Below are positions 55,886-60,000 of a DNA stretch of 60,000 nt, piece by piece. The stretch spans positions 2,432,501-2,492,500 of the forward strand of contig WPIO01000021.1 of NCBI GenBank assembly GCA_009760855.2, given 5' to 3'. Every line of letters starts with the position of its first letter. The first letter of the stretch is position 1. Below the pieces are notes generated by a model. The model was not told the origin of the DNA. It was given only the letters and a program-made list of their open reading frames with translations, and searched no databases. The DNA comes from Cristatella mucedo (taxonomy: Eukaryota > Bryozoa > Phylactolaemata > Cristatellidae). A program made the translations under genes and the position numbers.

Positions 55886-55954
55886 GAGAGTATGAACAGA
55901 CATGATTGAGAGCACAAATGCACAAGCCTACAAGACGGCGGTCAGGGAAAAAAA

Positions 55955-56125
55955 TACTAGCTGATTTAACAGCCTCTTTTTGCTTAGCGACAGAAGAGCC
56001 TTTACGGCTATCACCACCGCTTTCAGTGGCAATAAATTATCGCCCACCACAGGATTCGAATCCACGACCTCGGGGTCGAGGTCGCGAAAAGCAACCGCCT
56101 TGCCTAGTGAGCCATTACGGCTCGC
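55955..56125 (-). mobile_element. SINE-A copy, antisense
   Basis: Reverse complement shows ggctcactaggcaaggcggt (A box), a near-perfect B box ggattcgaatcc region, and the body gtgatagccgtaaaggctct ending aaagaggctgttaaatca. Confidence 0.82.
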
Positions 56126-59100
56126 CAACTTGTTGACAAGGCAATGCATGACCACGAGAATGAATGCCCATGGGAAGGGTGAAGTCGAGCAATCGATTGA
56201 AGTCCTTAATCACAAAATATAATGTGTGTGCATGCTATTTGCAAAACATGCAGATAAGCTGTTAACAGGGCTGATTGGTCTCAGACCCAATGTCCAAGCT
56301 CCCTTGACCGTCGAAGTTTACAAACTGCTGCACCAGTAGAAGACCTTGAGTCCCAAGCCCGCTTGGTGAGCCAGAAAGGAATGCACTAGATTACCCCAGG
56401 CTTCAAAGTAAGCGGCACTAAACAAAGGTAATGGCCTGCTACCCTTAGATAACAGTGCAATTAGGTAGTTAAATTGGCGTGCTACCGAGGTGCTAGGAAA
56501 GCAACCAGATGACAGCAATCGATGAGTTATAGTTCTCTTAGCTGAAGCTTGAAGCTGAAGCTCGAAGATGCAGTTTCATCACCACAAGCTTCGCAAAATA
56601 GTTGTCATTAGACGTCCAATCAAATAATTGTACTCCAGCTACCGAAAGTTACAAATCGGAGCTTGTAAGTAATTTTTAACTGCTGCCCAGGTACGAATAA
56701 ATAGAAGCATGTCGCCAAGCCCAAGCATCAATTTAAGCAAAACATATTCAATAATGTTAAACCACAGCCATGTGATAAAGTCCCATAAATAACATTAGCT
56801 AACCAGTCTGCTTTTCACTTGACGCTTTCAGAAATCTCTTATTGACTGAGCTTGGTAGTGTTTTATGATGCATTATATTTATATTTTAGATTCGTGCAGA
56901 ATGTTTCTGACCGGATTTTAGAGCTAAGCTTGTTACACATCGGCTATTACTGCAAGTTACCAAAGAGTAACATTGGTAAGCTTAAATCACTTAAACACTG
57001 AAGTTACTACACTCATTGCAAACCACATTTGGCATAATCTCGGTGAGTACTCACCAGCGTCACTTTGGAGGATATTTGACTTGCATGCCTATTCTAGTCC
57101 ATCAACCTTGAGGCAAGCAGTGCTCAGGCAGCTACGATTTTCTCTGTCGCGCTTCCCTCAATCTGGTGACAGGCCTGATTCTGTCAGATTGACCGAGAGC
57201 CTGTAAATAAATAGAAAGGCTAAGAACTCTTAAGGACCACAAGACAGTTAACCACAGGACTGATACACAATCTGATTGGTCGGAGCGTTCACTACGTGTC
57301 ACAGCCGTGCCAGCATGAGAGCATGGTGCGCATATACAGGTACCATCAAATGTTGTAGGCATTCAGGAAGCTACACGTTTTACCGAGGAAAAGTGACTAA
57401 AGGACTCTGCAGCAAAGACTGACTCAGACGATGCACTATCTCGTCATTTCAGAATCGGTTCAAGATCCGCATACAGGTCGCCTAACTCACTTTTATCGGC
57501 TATTTTAATTTTTTTACTCCTCAAGTATGCCCTCGCACCAGCCGCTGCTCAGCATTTGCTCGTCTGAACAATCCTCGAAATAAATTCTAGTCTTTTGTGA
57601 TCGAACCTTTGGCCGCTAGGAATCCAGAGTCTGGAACTCGCGTCCAGCTAAGATACTCACAATGTAGGGAATGACATTCCATCAATAAAGCCTCAGCTAA
57701 AATCTTAGTCAAGTAGATTGCCTTTCACCCCTGTGACCTTATCAATGTTTTCAACGCGTGAGTAATGTGTGTTAACCTATTGAAATGATGTGGTGCTTAA
57801 CTAGCAATAATATGGCAATCGTCACATATATTTAATCCGTGGCTCCCGAGATACGGCCACGTAGAGCCGGTTATGTGATGTTTAATGGCTAAGAGTCATT
57901 TGATATTCAGCCAGTGGAGCTTGAGGCTGTAACCCCGGTAGAAGTTGTTCTTTCGATCATGGTCCAATCAGTTAAAAGATGTCCTGAATGCCTTGGGAGA
58001 GTTCAATGTTAGTGGATGCCTGTAATTGTAAGTCTATGTTTAATAGATTCCCATAAACTAGGGATATGGACATTTTAACCTAAGGAGTAGGTTCTCTGCG
58101 TAGCTGCCATTTACCGATTTCGTCCAAATACGTAAGCTCATTAATGCAGCTACTACAAGTGCCTAGCTATGGTTTAAAGGTTCCGGGCTTCACCGGTCTT
58201 TGGCGTCTGTCGGTTGTTACTAGCAGAATTAAGAGAACTGTTTTCCACCTCTATATTTCTCATTATGGAAACAACTGCATCTCGTTTGTAGCGCTGTGAA
58301 TGACTTACGGTGCTTTACATGACATACATCTTACTAACTATCTAATCACTCTTAACTACTGACCTGCTAAATCTGGGTCCTACCAAATCTTGGCGCTGAG
58401 AAACTCGGGCTTCGTAACTCTTTTCTGGGTTATGACTATGCATCATACATAATGCTTTTTTAAAATGTCTAAGCATGATGCTGTGCAAGTCATTGACTCA
58501 TTTGAATCGATTCTCTTGCCACGAGAACGAAATGTGTCCACGATGACTGTCGTCAGAAGACTGGTAAATTGGAAAGTGCAATGCTAAAATTGACTTTAAG
58601 TGAAGTTATTTTATTATTAGCTGCTAATTATTAATCAAAATAATCAAACGTTGGCATATCTCGAGAGTGCTGGCGTGTATCGGATAATAAGATACAAATC
58701 CAAAGCACCCAGAGTGGTGATGAAAAAAATAGTTTCAGCAACTGCTCGATCACTACATTGTCAATGCTAGCTATAATAATATGGTGTGTATCAGAATAAA
58801 TGGGAATACCGATACTTTTAATCCTTCAATGTTTTCGTAATCCTAGGAGGCGTTTCTTAGGGTGCCTCGTCACAGCAAATGCTAGCTTAGGTCTCATGAA
58901 TGCTGATATCCTATCAGCAGCATAGCCGTCTCACATACAGGAAGTAATTAACAACTTATGATAGATTCTCATTTAAATTAAAAAGCCATATATTCATTCA
59001 ATTGGAAGTGTAACAGATATTTAATATTTGCTGATAGTGTGCCACTTTTAATTAGGGTATTCACGCAGAAGTACGGTATGATGTATGATAACAGCGAGGC

Positions 59101-60000
59101 GATATCTAATTAGAGTAGCAAATTCCTCTGACCTATAAAGGCATCACTGTTTCCAATTTCTAACTTATAATCCATGCTTAAATAAATATAGAACACATTG
59201 TTAGGTTAGCCCTTGGCCAGGATGTCAGCGTTGCTGTGATACTTAAAGTTAATAGCGCAGCTTCAACGACTACAGGGGATTTTGAATGGAGGTTGAAACG
59301 CTATTGACACTATGAATGCAGCCACGCAACATCTACATACAATTTAATATAGCACTCAATGTTTGCTTGCACTATATATGCGACTGTGATTTTTTGAAAG
59401 AACCAAAGGACTTACCGTGTAATAATCGGCAGTTTCAACACACATTCAGCATCTTTTCAAGCTAAGTTTAACGCCAGATTTCAATAAAAAAGGGTAAAAA
59501 AGTAAATGCACCTTTTTGCTTTATTTTAGATACGGTTCACCCTTCAAATCATTATTCTGTTCAGATTTTCTATATCCTTTCGCGCCTTCACATGAGACAC
59601 GGGCCTCGGAAATGCAACTTTCCCAGAGCATACATCAAATAACGGAGCTGCTGAGCAACCATGATTTTTTGTTAGTTATTATAAAAAAACTGCAACTAAA
59701 ACTCATTAAGCCAAGCTAGAAATACTAGTCAAACTTTGCAAGCAATTTAAGAATTTATAAGTCACAAACACAGAATTCAGCAGACATTATTTAAATTAAA
59801 AACACTTCAGACATATTCAGAAAACTTTTCAAAACTGCACAGCTATTCATTTGAAAACCATTAGGCATATTAAATTATCTTTCGATGAATAAAAACTATT
59901 GAGGAAGTTAACTTACGTCGTTGACAATGAAATAGTCATGCAGGCAGCAGAAAATAGATGTTTCAATATTTGCTGCGGTAATAGTTGTCCAGATCTTAAG
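56126..60000. other. Unassigned AT-rich intergenic sequence
   Basis: No coding region, RNA gene or repeat that I can support. Short frames (for example 56973-57206, 59516-59719) show no domain. Confidence 0.5.

Noticed and set aside
1-60000. CRISPR arrays, operons, prokaryotic features, tRNA or rRNA genes
   Set aside because: No regular spacer arrays or operon layout; tRNA-like segments are degenerate SINE heads; introns and LINEs mark the DNA as animal nuclear.

Overview
The window is nuclear DNA of a multicellular animal. The evidence is a split gene with GT-AG introns up to several kb, an F-box/WD40 ubiquitin-ligase receptor of the metazoan beta-TrCP (BTRC/FBXW11/Slimb) type, a rhodopsin-like GPCR, and abundant decayed L2/CR1-type non-LTR retrotransposons, tRNA-derived SINEs and microsatellites. 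The species cannot be named from the sequence. A non-vertebrate, possibly early-branching animal is plausible, but that is inference.

Left half (about 0.45-29 kb, + strand): one beta-TrCP gene. A GC-rich, CpG-rich stretch (about 0.45-1.7 kb) with a GGC/CGG repeat and a good splice donor at 820 is the candidate promoter and non-coding exon 1. Ten coding exons (7495 to 28960) join in frame without a stop. They encode the dimerisation (D) region, the F-box and a seven-bladed WD40 propeller, about 537 residues from the 7495 acceptor or 557 from the ATG at 7435. Only the extreme N terminus is unresolved. The introns carry many repeats: a family-1 LINE in antisense (13.2-15.9 kb), a nested pair with a visible target-site duplication (23.4-25.4 kb), an older antisense copy (26.1-27.8 kb), a second LINE family, a palindromic MITE-like cluster (10.9-11.6 kb) and long CT/GA runs.

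Right half (29-60 kb): mostly intergenic repeats. It holds the longest LINE copy (31.1-32.9 kb), a GC-rich LTR-like segment (33.2-35.9 kb), two SINE families, the 3' end of a retrotransposon with a restriction-like endonuclease (42.7-43.2 kb), and further LINE relics. The only other intact-looking gene is a single-exon minus-strand GPCR (48288-49310) with a polyadenylation signal 14 bases after its stop. From about 50.9 kb to the end I see no gene, only SINEs, a LINE relic and a 115-bp near-identical direct repeat.

Nothing here is a multi-gene operon-like system. The points most worth following up are the GPCR that lacks the usual D2.50 and R3.50 residues, the SINE family sharing the tail of the resident LINE, the GGC-repeat uORF in the likely beta-TrCP leader, and the datable nested LINE insertion.
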